Part shown: one piece after another, positions 8,552-17,230 of the stretch
How the letters are laid out: every line of letters starts with the position of its first letter
Position numbering within the stretch: the stretch's first letter is position 1
Source of the DNA: Fictibacillus phosphorivorans
GTDB taxonomy: Bacteria; Bacillota; Bacilli; Bacillales; Fictibacillaceae
Direction: 5' to 3'
Assembly: GCF_001629705.1 (NCBI RefSeq)
Contig: NZ_CP015378.1
Coordinates: 2,418,001 to 2,482,000, forward strand
DNA: 64,000 bases
Notes under the pieces: model-generated
Told to the model about the DNA's origin: nothing
Database searches by the model: none
Seen by the model: only the letters and a program-made list of their open reading frames with translations
Program-made: the position numbers and the translations under genes

Positions 8552-9442
8552 TTAGGACTTAAAAACGGATTCTTTAAAGCTAGTTAAAATGGACTTCCAA
8601 ACTTCGTCACTTTCAGTTAAAAAATGTCCAGCCTCTTCTAGATAATGGGTTTCTACTTGAGGAATTTTGTTAGCCAAGTTTCTCACCTCAATGAAAGATG
8701 AAAATGTATCTTTCTCTCCATGCCAAACGATTACTGGAGTAGTTAACTTCTCTACTTTAAAACCCCAGTCTTTCGTTAATAATTTGCTCTCATCGATTAC
8801 TCCATCTACTCCTTGTCGGTAAGCTTCCTTAGAATGGAGCACTCCATTTTCAAGAACTTCATCCCTTTGAAGCATATTGTTATCCCAATCTGAGAGATAA
8901 GAACCACCTTTTCTCAAATTTTTTATGTACAACTCTGGCTTCTGATCGATCAATTTTTTCTTTAATTTTTCTAATTGCTTAAGTAACCACGGACAGTACT
9001 TCGTCATATAAAAACCGATTCGATTCTCTTTTGACATCGTTGTTGGAGGTTTTCCATTTTCAAATGGTGTTGCCGTACCAACCAACATACACACCTCAAC
9101 TTGGTTGGGAAGTGCATACGTAACAGCTGCAGCAAATGCTCCACCTCCTGAAACACCTAATACGGAGAAATTTTCTAACTCTAAATGCTTTGCTAGTTCT
9201 TCCATATCTTGAGCATAATCAAGTAGTTTAAAATGATGTTTCTTATCTGAAAGACCGTACCCAGGACGATCAGTAGCAATCAAAAAAATTCCTAATTCTT
9301 TAGCGATTGAATCATCTTCTGTAAACCACACTCTTGACCCTGGCGTTCCATGAAATAAGAATAATGGAATACCTTTTAGGTCTCCATATAGGGAATATCC
9401 TAATTGTCTTCCGTCAGATAAAACCATGATGTTTTCATTCAT
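8552..9442 (-). CDS. Alpha/beta hydrolase
   Basis: The 296-aa protein has the oxyanion segment FHGTPGSR (about 29-36), the nucleophile elbow GVSGGGA, the acid Asp in HGEKDTF and the catalytic His in EEAGHFLTE near the C-terminus, a complete catalytic triad. A cap insertion lies between the nucleophile and the acid. There is no signal peptide, so it is cytoplasmic. The substrate cannot be told from sequence. The ATG has GGGAGA at 6 nt. Confidence 0.85.
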   Translation of the reverse strand: MNENIMVLSDGRQLGYSLYGDLKGIPLFLFHGTPGSRVWFTEDDSIAKELGIFLIATDRPGYGLSDKKHHFKLLDYAQDMEELAKHLELENFSVLGVSGGGAFAAAVTYALPNQVEVCMLVGTATPFENGKPPTTMSKENRIGFYMTKYCPWLLKQLEKLKKKLIDQKPELYIKNLRKGGSYLSDWDNNMLQRDEVLENGVLHSKEAYRQGVDGVIDESKLLTKDWGFKVEKLTTPVIVWHGEKDTFSSFIEVRNLANKIPQVETHYLEEAGHFLTESDEVWKSILTSFKESVFKS

Positions 9443-9621
9443 AGAGAATCTCCCTTATCATGAGCTATTTTAGAAGTTTGAAAATAAGAGAACGTAGTCT
9501 TCTATGTCTTAAGTTTAACATTGCGTTTTGTGATTTTAATCCATTTTTATGTCTTTTTATGTAATTTTGTATTACATTTTATGTTAAAGGTTTATACAAA
9601 AAGGAACGGAGGGGAATTGTT

Positions 9622-9807
9622 ATAAAATTGGTGATGCACTCATTACTAACTTTCGTAATCGTATTTCTAATAAATTGGTTCTGGACTGAGCAAAGTTTTA
9701 TCTTGAAACCACTTGTTATAGGCGTGGTTTGTGGTGGAATTTTTTATAGCATTGAAAAGATATTTAAAAAGAAAAATACTAGTAAAGAAAAAAAGCGTAC
9801 TGTGTAA
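9622..9807 (+). CDS. ~60-aa small membrane protein; apparent ATA start
   Basis: GGAGG (9608-9612) lies exactly 9 nt before an in-frame ATA at 9622; TTG 9628, GTG 9631 and ATG 9634 follow in frame but at 15-21 nt. The protein has two hydrophobic helices (LLTFVIVFLINWFW and PLVIGVVCGGIFY) and a Lys-rich tail (KKKNTSKEKKR), so it is probably a two-pass membrane protein with a cytoplasmic basic end. It ends inside the shared terminator with kynA. No family recognised. Confidence 0.6.
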   Translation: MKLVMHSLLTFVIVFLINWFWTEQSFILKPLVIGVVCGGIFYSIEKIFKKKNTSKEKKRTV

Positions 9808-9822
9808 ACAGCACGCTTTTTT
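9788..9822. terminator. Bidirectional terminator
   Basis: The stem (AAAAAAGCGT with an inner CTGT, pairing with ACAG and ACGCTTTTTT) has A and T tracts at both sides. It serves the small plus-strand gene and the convergent kynA. Confidence 0.8.
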
Positions 9823-9831
9823 CGAAAATGG

Positions 9832-10680
9832 TTAAATACTCGTACGAAGATCCCAAAGCTCTGGGAAGAAGCGTTGATCTAATACTTTCTTAAGATAGTT
9901 CACGCCTGAAGATCCCCCTGTTCCTACTTTAAAGCCTATGATGCGTTCTACGGTCTTCATATGTCGGAAACGCCACTGCTGCAACCAATCTTCAATATCT
10001 ACAAGCTTTTCAGCTAATTCATACAGATCCCAATACTTCTCAACATTTCGGTACACTTCTAGCCAAGCTGCTTCTACCGATGCGTTATATTCATAACGCT
10101 TCGTCACATCACGGTTCAGTACTTCGTCGTCGATGTGTAGTCCGGCTTTCGCGAGTGCCTGAATGGAAACGTCGTACAAACTTGGTGTGTGAAGTGCAGC
10201 TGTTAGCTGTTCGTGAAGGTCAGCGTCTTTTTTGTAGATTTCCAAAATGTGCGGTGTCTTATAACCGAGTGCAAATTCAATCATGCGATATTGATACGAT
10301 TGAAAGCCTGATGCTTGTCCAAGCTTATCGCGAAACTCCATATATTCTGCTGGCGTCAAAGTAGAAAGTACATCCCATGATTCGATGATCTGAGACTGAA
10401 TCTTAGAAACTCGCGCAAGCATTTTAAAGGCTGAATGAAGGTTTCCATCTTCAATGGAAGAAATCGCTGAACGCGTCTCGTGAAGGATGAGTTTCATCCA
10501 TAGCTCTGATACTTGGTGGATAATTATAAACAACATTTCATCATGATGACCGGATAGCCGTTTCTGACCTGACAAGATCTTATCTAGGTTCAGGTACTCG
10601 CCATACGTCATTGAATTGATAAAGTCTGTGTGAAGTCCTTTTTCCGTTTCTTTGCTGTCCAATTTTTTTTGCTCTGTCAT
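9832..10680 (-). CDS. kynA: Tryptophan 2,3-dioxygenase
   Basis: The haem enzyme converts L-tryptophan to N-formylkynurenine, the first step of the kynurenine route. The 282-aa protein matches the family along its length: [11 protein letters not shown] near residue 25, [12 protein letters not shown] with the distal-side His, SELWMKL, and the C-terminal [21 protein letters not shown] with the haem-ligand His. The start is set at 10680, 9 nt after GGGGGAG; the TTG at 10701 overlaps that site. kynB and kynU are not adjacent, unlike the usual kynABU operon. Confidence 0.95.
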   Translation of the reverse strand: MTEQKKLDSKETEKGLHTDFINSMTYGEYLNLDKILSGQKRLSGHHDEMLFIIIHQVSELWMKLILHETRSAISSIEDGNLHSAFKMLARVSKIQSQIIESWDVLSTLTPAEYMEFRDKLGQASGFQSYQYRMIEFALGYKTPHILEIYKKDADLHEQLTAALHTPSLYDVSIQALAKAGLHIDDEVLNRDVTKRYEYNASVEAAWLEVYRNVEKYWDLYELAEKLVDIEDWLQQWRFRHMKTVERIIGFKVGTGGSSGVNYLKKVLDQRFFPELWDLRTSI

Positions 10681-10776
10681 TGAAATCCACTCCCCCGACA
10701 AATTACTAGTATGTCACCGCTTTCATTATACATGATTCTTGTGGAAGGAACGGATCATATTTAGACAAAAAAAATA

Positions 10777-10800
10777 AAACCCGGAACGAATTCCGGGTTT
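10777..10800 (-). terminator. Terminator of the SASP gene
   Basis: A perfect 10-bp stem AAACCCGGAA/TTCCGGGTTT with a 4-nt loop is followed by a T-rich tract on the minus strand. Confidence 0.85.
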
Positions 10801-10821
10801 TTCTTACAAGGAGGTTACTGA

Positions 10822-11010
10822 TTAACGAAGTCCGCCTAGCGCTTGTGCTACAAGACGCTTAGTGATTTCGCCACCTACAGATCCGTTTGCACGAGAAGTT
10901 GTGTCTGGTCCAAGATGTACTCCGAACTCAGCAGCGATCTCTTGTTTCATTGCGTCAAGAGCTCCTTGTGCTCCAGGAACCACGATTTGGTTGCTGTTAT
11001 TACGTGCCAT
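10822..11010 (-). CDS. Alpha/beta-type small acid-soluble spore protein
   Basis: The 62-aa protein coats and protects spore DNA and is degraded by the GPR protease at germination. It has the family blocks [40 protein letters not shown] and EITKRLV. The GPR cleavage region EIAAEFGV is at about 24-31. It has a strong AAAGGAGGG site, its own terminator and a sigma-G promoter, so it is expressed in the forespore. Confidence 0.97.
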   Translation of the reverse strand: MARNNSNQIVVPGAQGALDAMKQEIAAEFGVHLGPDTTSRANGSVGGEITKRLVAQALGGLR

Positions 11011-11068
11011 GCGATTTCCCTCCTTTGGGATAATATGTACGAAAAACTTATTTGTTTTCCGTTAAATG

Positions 11069-11097
11069 TAGTATGGGTTAAATCTGAAAACCTATTC
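11069..11097 (-). promoter_or_regulatory. Sigma-G promoter of the SASP gene
   Basis: Read on the minus strand, GAATA (-35) is followed after 17 nt by CATACTA (-10), a full match to the forespore sigma-G consensus. It lies ~60 nt upstream of the ATG. Confidence 0.85.
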
Positions 11098-11116
11098 ATA
11101 GAAATATAAATTTTTT

Positions 11117-11149
11117 CAAAAAAAAACAAGAACTCGTCATAAGTCCTTG
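11117..11149 (-). terminator. Terminator overlapping the end of the 62-aa gene
   Basis: Stem CAAGAACT/AGTCCTTG with one G-U pair, followed by a long T tract on the minus strand. Confidence 0.7.
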
Positions 11150-11325
11150 TTCTTCAGCTCTTGGCTTAACAAATCTTCTTCTATTAATTGTGCTCTCTTT
11201 AACTCTTTTGCAGAATGTTTCTTAAAAAAGACTACCGTTCTCCAAGCAAAAATCGTAAAGAGAGCAAGCGTAATCAAAGCCGGTATGTACTCAAGTTTGT
11301 TCTCTGGAAATACGATTGGTAACAT
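11137..11325 (-). CDS. Small single-pass membrane protein, 62 aa
   Basis: The start is set at ATG 11325 (MLPIVFPENK) with GGGTG upstream, rather than at the longer ORF start. One TM helix (IPALITLALFTIFAWRTVVFF, about 14-34) is followed by a charged, probably alpha-helical cytoplasmic tail rich in Lys/Glu. No family recognised. It lies between the SASP gene and the PAP2 gene on the same strand. Confidence 0.6.
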   Translation of the reverse strand: MLPIVFPENKLEYIPALITLALFTIFAWRTVVFFKKHSAKELKRAQLIEEDLLSQELKNKDL

Positions 11326-11390
11326 ATCTTTGCACCCTTTCGGTAAACAATTCCGTCTTATTATACCAAATTCGCACAATAATTGATATG

Positions 11391-12017
11391 TTATACAGCG
11401 GTATTTGTGTTGTTTCTGTTAACGCTTTCTAATTGTTTCGCACTTTTATCGGTAAGTTTGCTAAGTACGATTACCGTAACAATACCGAGCGCAAACCCTG
11501 CTAAGATATCAGATGGATAATGAACACCGACATAAACACGGGTTAATCCAAGTAAGAAAGGAAGGATAACACCTACAACTAAGATCCAGCGCTTTTGAAA
11601 CCTTTGGTAGACAAGAACCGCTGCAAACAAATAAAACGTTGTCCCTACCATGGCGTTACCACTCGGAAAACTAAATCCGTCTTCTTCAAGAAGGCGGAAA
11701 TCTAACGGCCGTTCTCTCTGAAACATGGATTTCACTAGCAAGTTCAGACCATAAGAAACCAGAATACTTCCAATCAACAACAAGCTATTTTTCCATTGTT
11801 TCATTTTGAAAAGTACAATCGCGCCGAGTAAGCAGAGTCCCGCGAGCACTTTGGCGTCCCCTACGTGAGTGAAGGCTAGTACGATTTCATTTAACCAATC
11901 TCTTCGGAGATTTAAAATAAGCTCTCTCAAACTCGAATCGAAAGTTGTTATGAAACTTGAGCTGTAAAACGAAAGACTGACAAAGATTAAAATACATAAA
12001 CTCAAAGTTATTTTCAT
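11391..12017 (-). CDS. PAP2 family phosphatase, altered motif 2
   Basis: This 208-aa, six-helix membrane protein belongs to the type 2 phosphatidic acid phosphatase / undecaprenyl-pyrophosphate phosphatase superfamily. Motif 1 is K96-x6-RP104, motif 2 reads PSGN (118-121) where PSGH is usual, and motif 3 is R160-x5-H166-x3-D170. The nucleophile His166 is present; the general-acid His of motif 2 is Asn. Substrate is probably a lipid phosphate. The GGGGGAATAATA site precedes the ATG. Confidence 0.85.
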   Translation of the reverse strand: MKITLSLCILIFVSLSFYSSSFITTFDSSLRELILNLRRDWLNEIVLAFTHVGDAKVLAGLCLLGAIVLFKMKQWKNSLLLIGSILVSYGLNLLVKSMFQRERPLDFRLLEEDGFSFPSGNAMVGTTFYLFAAVLVYQRFQKRWILVVGVILPFLLGLTRVYVGVHYPSDILAGFALGIVTVIVLSKLTDKSAKQLESVNRNNTNTAV

Positions 12018-12080
12018 TATTATTCCCCCTACTTCTCATATTACTTCACGTCATCCAATATTAGGAATAACAATTCGGGG

Positions 12081-12180
12081 GATTACGGATAAAAATAAAT
12101 TTACTACGTAATTAATTCATATTACCTCGTATAAAAATCCGATTACTACGTAATTAATTGAGATTACTACGTAATTCTTT
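12081..12180. repeat. Tandem array with exact 21-bp period
   Basis: TTAC cores occur at 12101, 12122, 12143 and 12164, exactly 21 bp apart, with a degenerate fifth unit at 12083. The best unit is GATTACTACGTAATTAATT; units 4 and 5 are nearly identical, unit 3 is degenerate. It lies in the 258-bp gap upstream of the PAP2 gene. Function unknown. Confidence 0.75.
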
Positions 12181-12266
12181 ATCTCTGTTTCCCTGAAACG
12201 TACATATCAACCATTTTCCTCCTGCAGAGTACACTCATATTTATCAACTTACTCTTAAAATAGAAA

Positions 12267-12290
12267 AAGTCCTCCTACAAAGGAGAACTT
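12267..12290 (-). terminator. Terminator overlapping the trhO stop
   Basis: A 10-bp stem with one wobble pair (AAGTCCTCCT / AGGAGAACTT on the plus strand) and a T-rich tract on the minus strand overlaps the last codons. Confidence 0.7.
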
Positions 12291-13192
12291 TCTGCTTCAC
12301 ATTCTTTGATATAACGATTCCACGGATGTTCCCTGCATTCTGTGCTGCACGAGCGTTTATGTTCATGCTCACACTCTTCACACATCAACAGATGCGCGTT
12401 GCATTCTGGATTTCCGCATTTCACATAACGTTCTTCGGGGTTTCCGCAATGATAACACTTACCCACTACAACCTCTTCCCCTGTTCGGTTAACCGGTACA
12501 GAGATCCGCTCATCAAACACATAACACTTTCCGTCCCATAGCTTACCTTTGGCTTCTTCATCATAGCCGTAGGATATGATTCCGCCTTCAAGCTGAGATA
12601 CGTCCTTGAATCCTTCTTTAACCAGGAAACCTGAGAACTTTTCACAACGTATACCGCCTGTACAGTAAGTAAGAACTTTTTTATCTTTAAACTGACTGAA
12701 GTTCTCTCTCACCCATTGTGGCAGCTCGCGGAATGTTTCTACGTCTGGTCTGATCGCATTCTTAAAATGGCCAAGGTCGTATTCGTATGTGTTACGGGCA
12801 TCTAAGATTACCACATCTTCTGATTCCATCGCTTCGAGCCACTCTTTTGGAGAAAGATGTTTACCTGTAAGTTCGTTTGGATTCACATCGTCTTCTAAAC
12901 TTAAGTGGACGAGCTCTGGACGAACGCGAACCTTCATCTTTTTGAAGGCATGTTCGTTCGATCCTTCTATTTTGAAAACCGTATCCGCAAAACGAGGGTC
13001 ATTTTTCATGAACTGCATGTATGATTCGGTTTGCTCTACCGTTCCTGAAACGGTTCCGTTGATTCCTTCATTCGCTACAAGAATTCTGCCCTTTAACCCG
13101 ATCTCCTTACATAGAGCGAGATGTTCTTCTTTAAATGCTTCAGGGTCTTCGATTGTTACGTATTTATAATACAATAATACTTGAAAGTCCAT
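12275..13192 (-). CDS. trhO: tRNA uridine(34) hydroxylase, rhodanese family
   Basis: TrhO makes 5-hydroxyuridine at position 34 of tRNA using oxygen (UPF0176; YbfQ in Bacillus subtilis). The protein has an N-terminal acylphosphatase-like part, then a rhodanese domain (about 120-215) with the active loop CTGGIRCEK containing Cys177 and Cys183. A C-terminal Cys-rich region with several CxxC pairs (about 240-290), typical of the Bacillus type, probably binds zinc. 305 aa from ATG 13192 behind AGGTGG. Confidence 0.9.
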   Translation of the reverse strand: MDFQVLLYYKYVTIEDPEAFKEEHLALCKEIGLKGRILVANEGINGTVSGTVEQTESYMQFMKNDPRFADTVFKIEGSNEHAFKKMKVRVRPELVHLSLEDDVNPNELTGKHLSPKEWLEAMESEDVVILDARNTYEYDLGHFKNAIRPDVETFRELPQWVRENFSQFKDKKVLTYCTGGIRCEKFSGFLVKEGFKDVSQLEGGIISYGYDEEAKGKLWDGKCYVFDERISVPVNRTGEEVVVGKCYHCGNPEERYVKCGNPECNAHLLMCEECEHEHKRSCSTECREHPWNRYIKECEAESSPL

Positions 13193-13258
13193 CATTACCA
13201 CCTACTTATACTTCTTAAAAAACTACCTTACCTATAATAACAAATTATGAGAAAAAGA

Positions 13259-13284
13259 AAAATACAGGACGGGTCCTGTATTTT
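13259..13284 (-). terminator. Terminator of the ankyrin gene
   Basis: A perfect 10-bp stem AATACAGGAC/GTCCTGTATT with a 2-nt loop is followed by a T-rich tract on the minus strand. Confidence 0.75.
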
Positions 13285-13771
13285 AGATTTTATTCAGTGT
13301 GCTGTTTCTCAAAATTTCAGCGGCTTCATGCGCTTCTTCATCTTCGGCCAATTCAAGCGCTGTTTTTCCATCTTCTTTGGCTAGGTAAGGATCTGCTCCT
13401 TTTTCAATAAAGTAAGCGATCATCTCAGGATCGTTATGCTGAGCGGCTTGATGGAGAATAGTCCATCCTCCGCTCTGCTTTTCGTTAATATCCGCTCCAT
13501 GCGATAGAAGAAGACTCATCATCTCTTGTCGATTCTTCATATTTGCTGCCGCTGCATGAAGCGGAGTGTTAGCCATATTATTACCGGATTTCACATGAAC
13601 ATCCGCTCCGTGATCAAGCAACAGTCTCACAATCTCCAAATGGCCAAAATGAGCCGCTAGATGAAGTGATGACCATCCTTCACTGAGTTCGTTTATGTTT
13701 GTTTCTTCGTTTTTCAAAAGTTCTTCAACCACTGTTATATTCCCATCCATTGCTGCTTGGTGCAGATTCAT
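13283..13771 (-). CDS. Ankyrin repeat protein, 162 aa
   Basis: Four to five ankyrin repeats fill the protein: SSLHLAAHFGHLEIVRLLL, TPLHAAAANMKN..MMSLLL, TILHQAAQHNDPEMIAYFI and the capping KTALELAEDEE. The repeat pattern G-x-T-x-L-H-x-A-A is clear. Ankyrin repeats are protein-binding scaffolds; the partner is unknown. No signal peptide. The start is ATG 13771 behind GGGTGG. Confidence 0.9.
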   Translation of the reverse strand: MNLHQAAMDGNITVVEELLKNEETNINELSEGWSSLHLAAHFGHLEIVRLLLDHGADVHVKSGNNMANTPLHAAAANMKNRQEMMSLLLSHGADINEKQSGGWTILHQAAQHNDPEMIAYFIEKGADPYLAKEDGKTALELAEDEEAHEAAEILRNSTLNKI

Positions 13772-13948
13772 AATATCCACCCTTTCTGAATGTTGTTAGA
13801 CGACTACTTCGACTTCCTGACACAAAAACCCTTTCCTATACAATTATTTACAAAATTTTTCTCTCATTACCAGTTGTTTCGTGGTCAAAATTATGTGAAC
13901 ATTTAAATAGGGAAAGTCGTTGGAGGAACTGGATATACGGGGGATATT

Positions 13949-14728
13949 ATGCGTTTAAAAATATTATCTTTTTCATTGGCTGCTTTTCTCGCTATGACAA
14001 CAGCAGCACATGCTTCAACACCATATACGGTTCAACAAAATGACACACTGTGGAAGATCGCACAGCACCAAAATGTAAGCGTATCAAATGTAATCGGAAT
14101 GAATCAGTTGAGTAGCCATAACATCTATCCTGGTCAAACGCTATACATTCCATCCTCTTCAAATCTCCACAAAGTAGTACTTGGAGAGACACTTAACAAA
14201 ATCGCTTCGGCGTCAAATGTTAGTTTATGGGCAATTCAACAGGCAAACCCACAGATCAAAGAGATCAACTGGGTTTACTCTGGTCAAGTGATCGAGCTGC
14301 CAGCTTCTGTTGCTAAACAACAGTCAGCACCTAAATCCGCAGCTACTGCACAACCTTCTGTCGGTTCTACTGCTACACAAGTTTCACAGCTTGTAAATGC
14401 AGAGCGTCAAAAAGCCGGCCTTGCCCCATTAACACTTGATGCTGAACTCAGCAATGTAGCTTTAGCAAAAGCTAAAGACATGATTCAAAATAACTATTTT
14501 GATCACAACTCACCGACTTACGGATCTCCGTTTGACATGATGCGCAGCTTTGGAATCGATTACACAGCTGCAGGTGAGAACATTGCAAAAGGACAAACTT
14601 CACCACAAGCAGTTATGACAGACTGGATGAACAGTCCTGGTCACCGCCAAAACATTTTAAGCTCTAACTACGACTCTATCGGAGTTGGTTATTTTGAGGG
14701 AGCTTGGGTACAATTATTTAAAAAATAA
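13949..14728 (+). CDS. Secreted protein with two LysM domains and a CAP (SCP/PR1) domain
   Basis: Signal peptide at 1-23 (cut after AHA). LysM domains lie at about 25-68 and 72-115 and bind peptidoglycan. A Ser/Ala/Gln linker leads to a CAP domain at about 140-259 with the family His in FDHNSPTYG and in NSPGHRQNIL. The layout resembles the YkwD family and SafA-associated spore proteins. Role probably wall- or cortex-associated; CAP proteins in bacteria have no settled activity. GGGGGA precedes the ATG. Confidence 0.85.
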   Translation: MRLKILSFSLAAFLAMTTAAHASTPYTVQQNDTLWKIAQHQNVSVSNVIGMNQLSSHNIYPGQTLYIPSSSNLHKVVLGETLNKIASASNVSLWAIQQANPQIKEINWVYSGQVIELPASVAKQQSAPKSAATAQPSVGSTATQVSQLVNAERQKAGLAPLTLDAELSNVALAKAKDMIQNNYFDHNSPTYGSPFDMMRSFGIDYTAAGENIAKGQTSPQAVMTDWMNSPGHRQNILSSNYDSIGVGYFEGAWVQLFKK

Positions 14729-14783
14729 GGATCTTCCGTACGACTTTCCACAACTAACATGCAGCTTCCTGGCCGCATGTTTT

Positions 14784-15323
14784 TTATATGTGTTTGAATC
14801 GATTATCTGTTTCGATCTCACGGACGACATGTTGTATGTCATGAGGAGTAAGGAGACTTGTATGAAGAAGATGCTTGTGATTTAGCCCTGACTGTAAGAA
14901 CTCATCAAAAAGAATCAAACATCTTTCGCCCATTCGTTCTTCTTCAATTCGCAAGGCATCCCTTTTTACCAATGTATCCTTATCTGCCCAAAGAACTACG
15001 TATTTGATCGTAACAGCGAAATCTCTTAGCTGATTGCTTAACCATTCAGCATCCTTTGGAAAGATGATGTAATCGATAACAACGTCACTTCCATATCGAA
15101 CAAAGTTTCTTGTAAGATGAAGGATGTTATGCCAGATCAAATCATGCTCCCGCTCACTTTCCCAAGGTTTCTCTCTACCGTTTCTGTGCATATGACTGAT
15201 ATCATCGCCTGATAGATAGGCACTATGAGTTAAACGATTTACCAGTTCCGTTGATGTTGTTGATTTGCCGACTCCTGCCGGCCCTGATAGGAGATAAACG
15301 GTTCTTCCATTTTCCATTGTCAC
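14784..15323 (-). CDS. P-loop NTPase, small-kinase-like (AAA_33/zeta-like)
   Basis: Walker A is GPAGVGKST at about 14-22; DDISH after beta-2 and VVIDYII (Walker B-like) follow, as in adenylate-kinase-type small molecule kinases. 179 aa. GTG start with GGAGG at 7 nt. The substrate cannot be told. It is 16 nt downstream of the abrB-like gene on the same strand. Confidence 0.7.
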   Translation of the reverse strand: MTMENGRTVYLLSGPAGVGKSTTSTELVNRLTHSAYLSGDDISHMHRNGREKPWESEREHDLIWHNILHLTRNFVRYGSDVVIDYIIFPKDAEWLSNQLRDFAVTIKYVVLWADKDTLVKRDALRIEEERMGERCLILFDEFLQSGLNHKHLLHTSLLTPHDIQHVVREIETDNRFKHI

Positions 15324-15339
15324 TGGTGTTCCTCCACAC

Positions 15340-15612
15340 TTAGACCATCAATTCTAATTCTTCTAAAAGTGCTTTTGCACCATTCGGACTGAGTACGAAC
15401 TTTCCGCCAGCATAGGCTGTATTGTCATCAGTTATTTCTCCTGTAATCACACAAGAGTTATTCGGTATGTATTTCTTTAAAATAATACGGTCGTCTTCTA
15501 CAAAAATCTCAATGCCATCTCTAATATCTAAATCCATCATTCGACGCAACTCAATTGGAATTACAATTCTTCCTAACTCATCCACTTTTCTAACAATCCC
15601 CGTACTTTTCAT
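15340..15612 (-). CDS. AbrB-family transition-state regulator
   Basis: The 90-aa protein has the N-terminal swapped-hairpin DNA-binding domain with MKSTGIVRKVDELGRIVIP, nearly identical to AbrB/Abh, and the C-terminal multimerisation part (CVITGEITDDN, GGKFVLS). AbrB-type proteins repress post-exponential genes. The C-terminal end is shorter than in AbrB itself, so it may be an Abh-like paralogue. Confidence 0.9.
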   Translation of the reverse strand: MKSTGIVRKVDELGRIVIPIELRRMMDLDIRDGIEIFVEDDRIILKKYIPNNSCVITGEITDDNTAYAGGKFVLSPNGAKALLEELELMV

Positions 15613-15845
15613 TTATTCTACCTTCCCTTTCCATCCAAGCGGATTACTACAATCTGCGCATTCGTTCGCACTTGGTAAATTATGTTTTACATCAGTGAAA
15701 TAATCATCTCAAAAACTTCTATAAATAGGAAGGGGATTTGGGTTGGGTTAATTTAATGAGTAGAAAGAACTGATTTAGTCAAAAAAATGAAAGCATCAGG
15801 CTATTTTATTTTTGTCATGAGACTATCCACCTAAAAATATCCGTT

Positions 15846-15877
15846 AAAAAAAGCTTCCAATCAACTTGCTGAAAGCT
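15846..15877 (-). terminator. Terminator of the methyltransferase gene
   Basis: Stem AGCTTCCA/TGAAAGCT (one wobble) with a 10-nt loop and seven T residues on the minus strand. Confidence 0.7.
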
Positions 15878-15884
15878 TTCATAC

Positions 15885-16589
15885 TTATTTTTTCCTTACA
15901 ACAAACGTTATGGCATTCGTTGCAAGAACAACAGGTTTTTGATTGCGCACGATTTCGTAACTTAAAGGATTCACAACTGTTTTTAGGATTTCCCAGTTAG
16001 AATATGTATCTCTAAGCAACTTCGTCATATCGTTCGTATTCATGTTAATTTCCATAAAGACATCAATTGATTTTTGAGTTTCAACATCTGTCTCTGTGAC
16101 CTCAGAGTTTACAATCAAACAATTAATTCCTCCCGTTCGAGTTCCCCTCTCCATTCGTTGAAGAACATCTTTTAGAGATTCTACAGAATCTAAATGTTCC
16201 AGGCTGGATACAGCTACAATAAGGTCATATGTATTTTCTTTGATTTCATATGTACTTATATCGGCCTTAATGGGTGTGACATGATCAATAACTTTAAACT
16301 CTTGACTATATTGTTCTAATTTCCTTAAAGCAGAGTCGAGAATATCAACGCAATCCACTGAAACACCTTGGTCTTTCAATACCTGAATCAATGGAATACT
16401 ATTTCTTCCCACACCAGAGCCTAAATCTAATATTTGAATATTTTTTAAATCACTTAATAAAGGAACGATTTCCATCACTGTTCTTACAGGTTTATAAAGC
16501 CACGAACCTTTTTCAAACAGCTTATAGTGATCATAACAATAATCATGATATTCTTTTTCTTCTTGACGAATTCTTTCTAATTTAATCAC
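15885..16589 (-). CDS. Class I SAM-dependent methyltransferase
   Basis: The SAM-binding motif I LDLGSGVGRNSIPLI is at about 55-69; motif II acidic VDCVDIL and the motif IV region DLIVAVSSLEHLD follow. 234 aa, GTG start with AAGGAGC. The length and motif layout fit the Methyltransf_11/25 group; the substrate is unknown. It lies downstream of a DinB gene on the same strand, 22 nt apart, so the two are probably co-transcribed. Confidence 0.8.
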   Translation of the reverse strand: MIKLERIRQEEKEYHDYCYDHYKLFEKGSWLYKPVRTVMEIVPLLSDLKNIQILDLGSGVGRNSIPLIQVLKDQGVSVDCVDILDSALRKLEQYSQEFKVIDHVTPIKADISTYEIKENTYDLIVAVSSLEHLDSVESLKDVLQRMERGTRTGGINCLIVNSEVTETDVETQKSIDVFMEINMNTNDMTKLLRDTYSNWEILKTVVNPLSYEIVRNQKPVVLATNAITFVVRKK

Positions 16590-16611
16590 TCACTAGCTCC
16601 TTCATATGTAT

Positions 16612-17100
16612 TCAATCTCTCGTCCCCAATACATCTGTATTCGGTGGTTCGTATCCCATTTGTCTTATCATCGCCATGATTTGTCCTTTGTGATGATATT
16701 CGTGGGTAACAACATGCACGATAAGCTTTTGTGGAGTTAAGGAAATGATTTCATTAGACTCTCTCCAAGGAATCGTTTGTTCAATAGCAACCTCCATTTT
16801 CGTTGCGAATGATTGGAGAACATCATTTACATACGTATCCGCTTGATCAAAGAGTTCTATGATTTCCTCAATGCCCATTGTTGGAAGCATATCTTTTGGT
16901 GTGATCGGATTTTTTGTTTTTAAAAGCACATAGGAGCCCAACCAAGCATGATAACAGTTCGCGACATGAACAAGAGTATCACGCACACTCTCCCAACCGA
17001 ACCCCAATTCACTAGTAAAATCCTTAGCATCCATTCTTCTACAAAAATTTAAAAGAGTTTCTCTATTTTCTTTCACCCATTCGTATTCGTTCTTGTTCAT
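16612..17100 (-). CDS. DinB superfamily protein
   Basis: The four-helix bundle metal-binding His residues are visible in HVANCYHAW (about 45-53) and HEYHHKGQIMAMIR (about 132-145). 162 aa from ATG 17100, set by AAAAGGTGATG upstream. Function unknown; paralogue of the proteins at 7078 and 56627. Probably co-transcribed with the following methyltransferase. Confidence 0.8.
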   Translation of the reverse strand: MNKNEYEWVKENRETLLNFCRRMDAKDFTSELGFGWESVRDTLVHVANCYHAWLGSYVLLKTKNPITPKDMLPTMGIEEIIELFDQADTYVNDVLQSFATKMEVAIEQTIPWRESNEIISLTPQKLIVHVVTHEYHHKGQIMAMIRQMGYEPPNTDVLGTRD

Positions 17101-17230
17101 AAACATCACCTTTTGCATTAGTATGGTAAAACTAATTCCTTAATGACCTCTTAAATCCTTCTTACTAGATACAAAACTGCAAAAAAAATACACTTCTTGA
17201 AAGCAAAGAAATGCATGGCGCTATCTATTA

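Noticed and set aside
12789..13169. 126-aa plus-strand ORF
   Set aside because: Antisense shadow of trhO.
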